Shown here: positions 63,896 through 64,000 of the stretch, piece by piece
How the letters are laid out: every line of letters starts with the position of its first letter
Numbering within the stretch: position 1 is the stretch's first letter
Assembly (NCBI RefSeq): GCF_004335995.1
Contig: NZ_PSZP01000001.1
Coordinates: 1-64,000, forward strand
Length of the DNA stretch: 64,000 bases
Source: Mycoplasma todarodis
GTDB taxonomy: Bacteria > Bacillota_I > Bacilli_A > Mycoplasmatales > Metamycoplasmataceae
Direction: 5' to 3'
Notes under the pieces: generated by a model
The model's input: the letters and a program-made list of their open reading frames with translations, nothing else
Told to the model about the DNA's origin: nothing
Databases searched by the model: none
Position numbers and translations under genes: made by a program

Positions 63896-64000
63896 TCATT
63901 TCGTTTCACAAACACCCTGCTTTCACAGTGTCAAACACACCACCTCCCTCCAATGAAGAGTATGATGGTGGTATACATAAAAGCATTATGAACAAGGGGT

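Overview
The window reads as mollicute DNA. It is very AT-rich and every long gene uses TGA as tryptophan (genetic code 4). Proteins carry lipoprotein signals ending in a VISC- or VTAC-type lipobox or paired N- and C-terminal membrane anchors, and there is no cell-wall gene. No rRNA, tRNA or CRISPR array was seen. Because of TGA=Trp, many genes look broken under the standard code. Here they are joined wherever the only interruption is an in-frame TGA.

Region 1 (1-31 kb): surface apparatus. A partial repeat-bearing surface protein (3-731, +) faces a 25 kb minus-strand transcription unit (26266 down to 855) of eleven closely packed genes. In transcription order these are three large anchored surface proteins (1053, 1310 and 3377 aa), a 12-TM protein, a 133-aa soluble protein, gamma-like, epsilon-like, alpha-like and beta-like F1 subunits, a 6-TM protein, and a 199-aa protein carrying one copy of the module repeated in the 3377-aa protein. 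The middle seven genes match the seven-gene F1-like ATPase/X0 cluster (called Type 2/Type 3) known only in mycoplasmas. The overlaps and short gaps suggest that the ATPase and the giant surface proteins form one machine. That is the best candidate here for an undescribed system. The beta-like subunit also has a histone-H1-like Lys/Ala tail of about 80 residues. Next to it, convergent genes encode an 872-aa protein with five repeats and a 559-aa protein with seven propeller-like blades.

Region 2 (31-44 kb): a mosaic of single genes. It holds a DUF4238-like protein, small membrane proteins, a KAP-type P-loop NTPase, two lipoproteins, a HELGH metallopeptidase-like protein and a DNase I-fold lipoprotein nuclease with a deleted partial copy beside it. 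Decayed genes lie between them, along with a probable small structured RNA (about 40302-40368).

Region 3 (44-64 kb): a defence-island-like stretch. It has a 1061-aa SIR2-domain protein, a PD-(D/E)XK-like protein, a type II restriction-modification pair (HNH nuclease plus C5 methylase), a DUF3883-type nuclease-like protein, an ABC-type ATPase, a 4-TM protein, a second KAP NTPase, and an AAA ATPase-subtilase pair whose protease frame carries an in-frame TAA near its N-terminus. A dispersed repeat of about 150-200 bp, with a terminator, an inverted repeat and coding memory, lies between most genes from about 51 kb to the end.

Many single-gene units have TATAAT 6-7 nt before ATG, which implies leaderless mRNAs. 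Multi-gene units use Shine-Dalgarno sites. Family names come from motifs read by eye; no database search was run.
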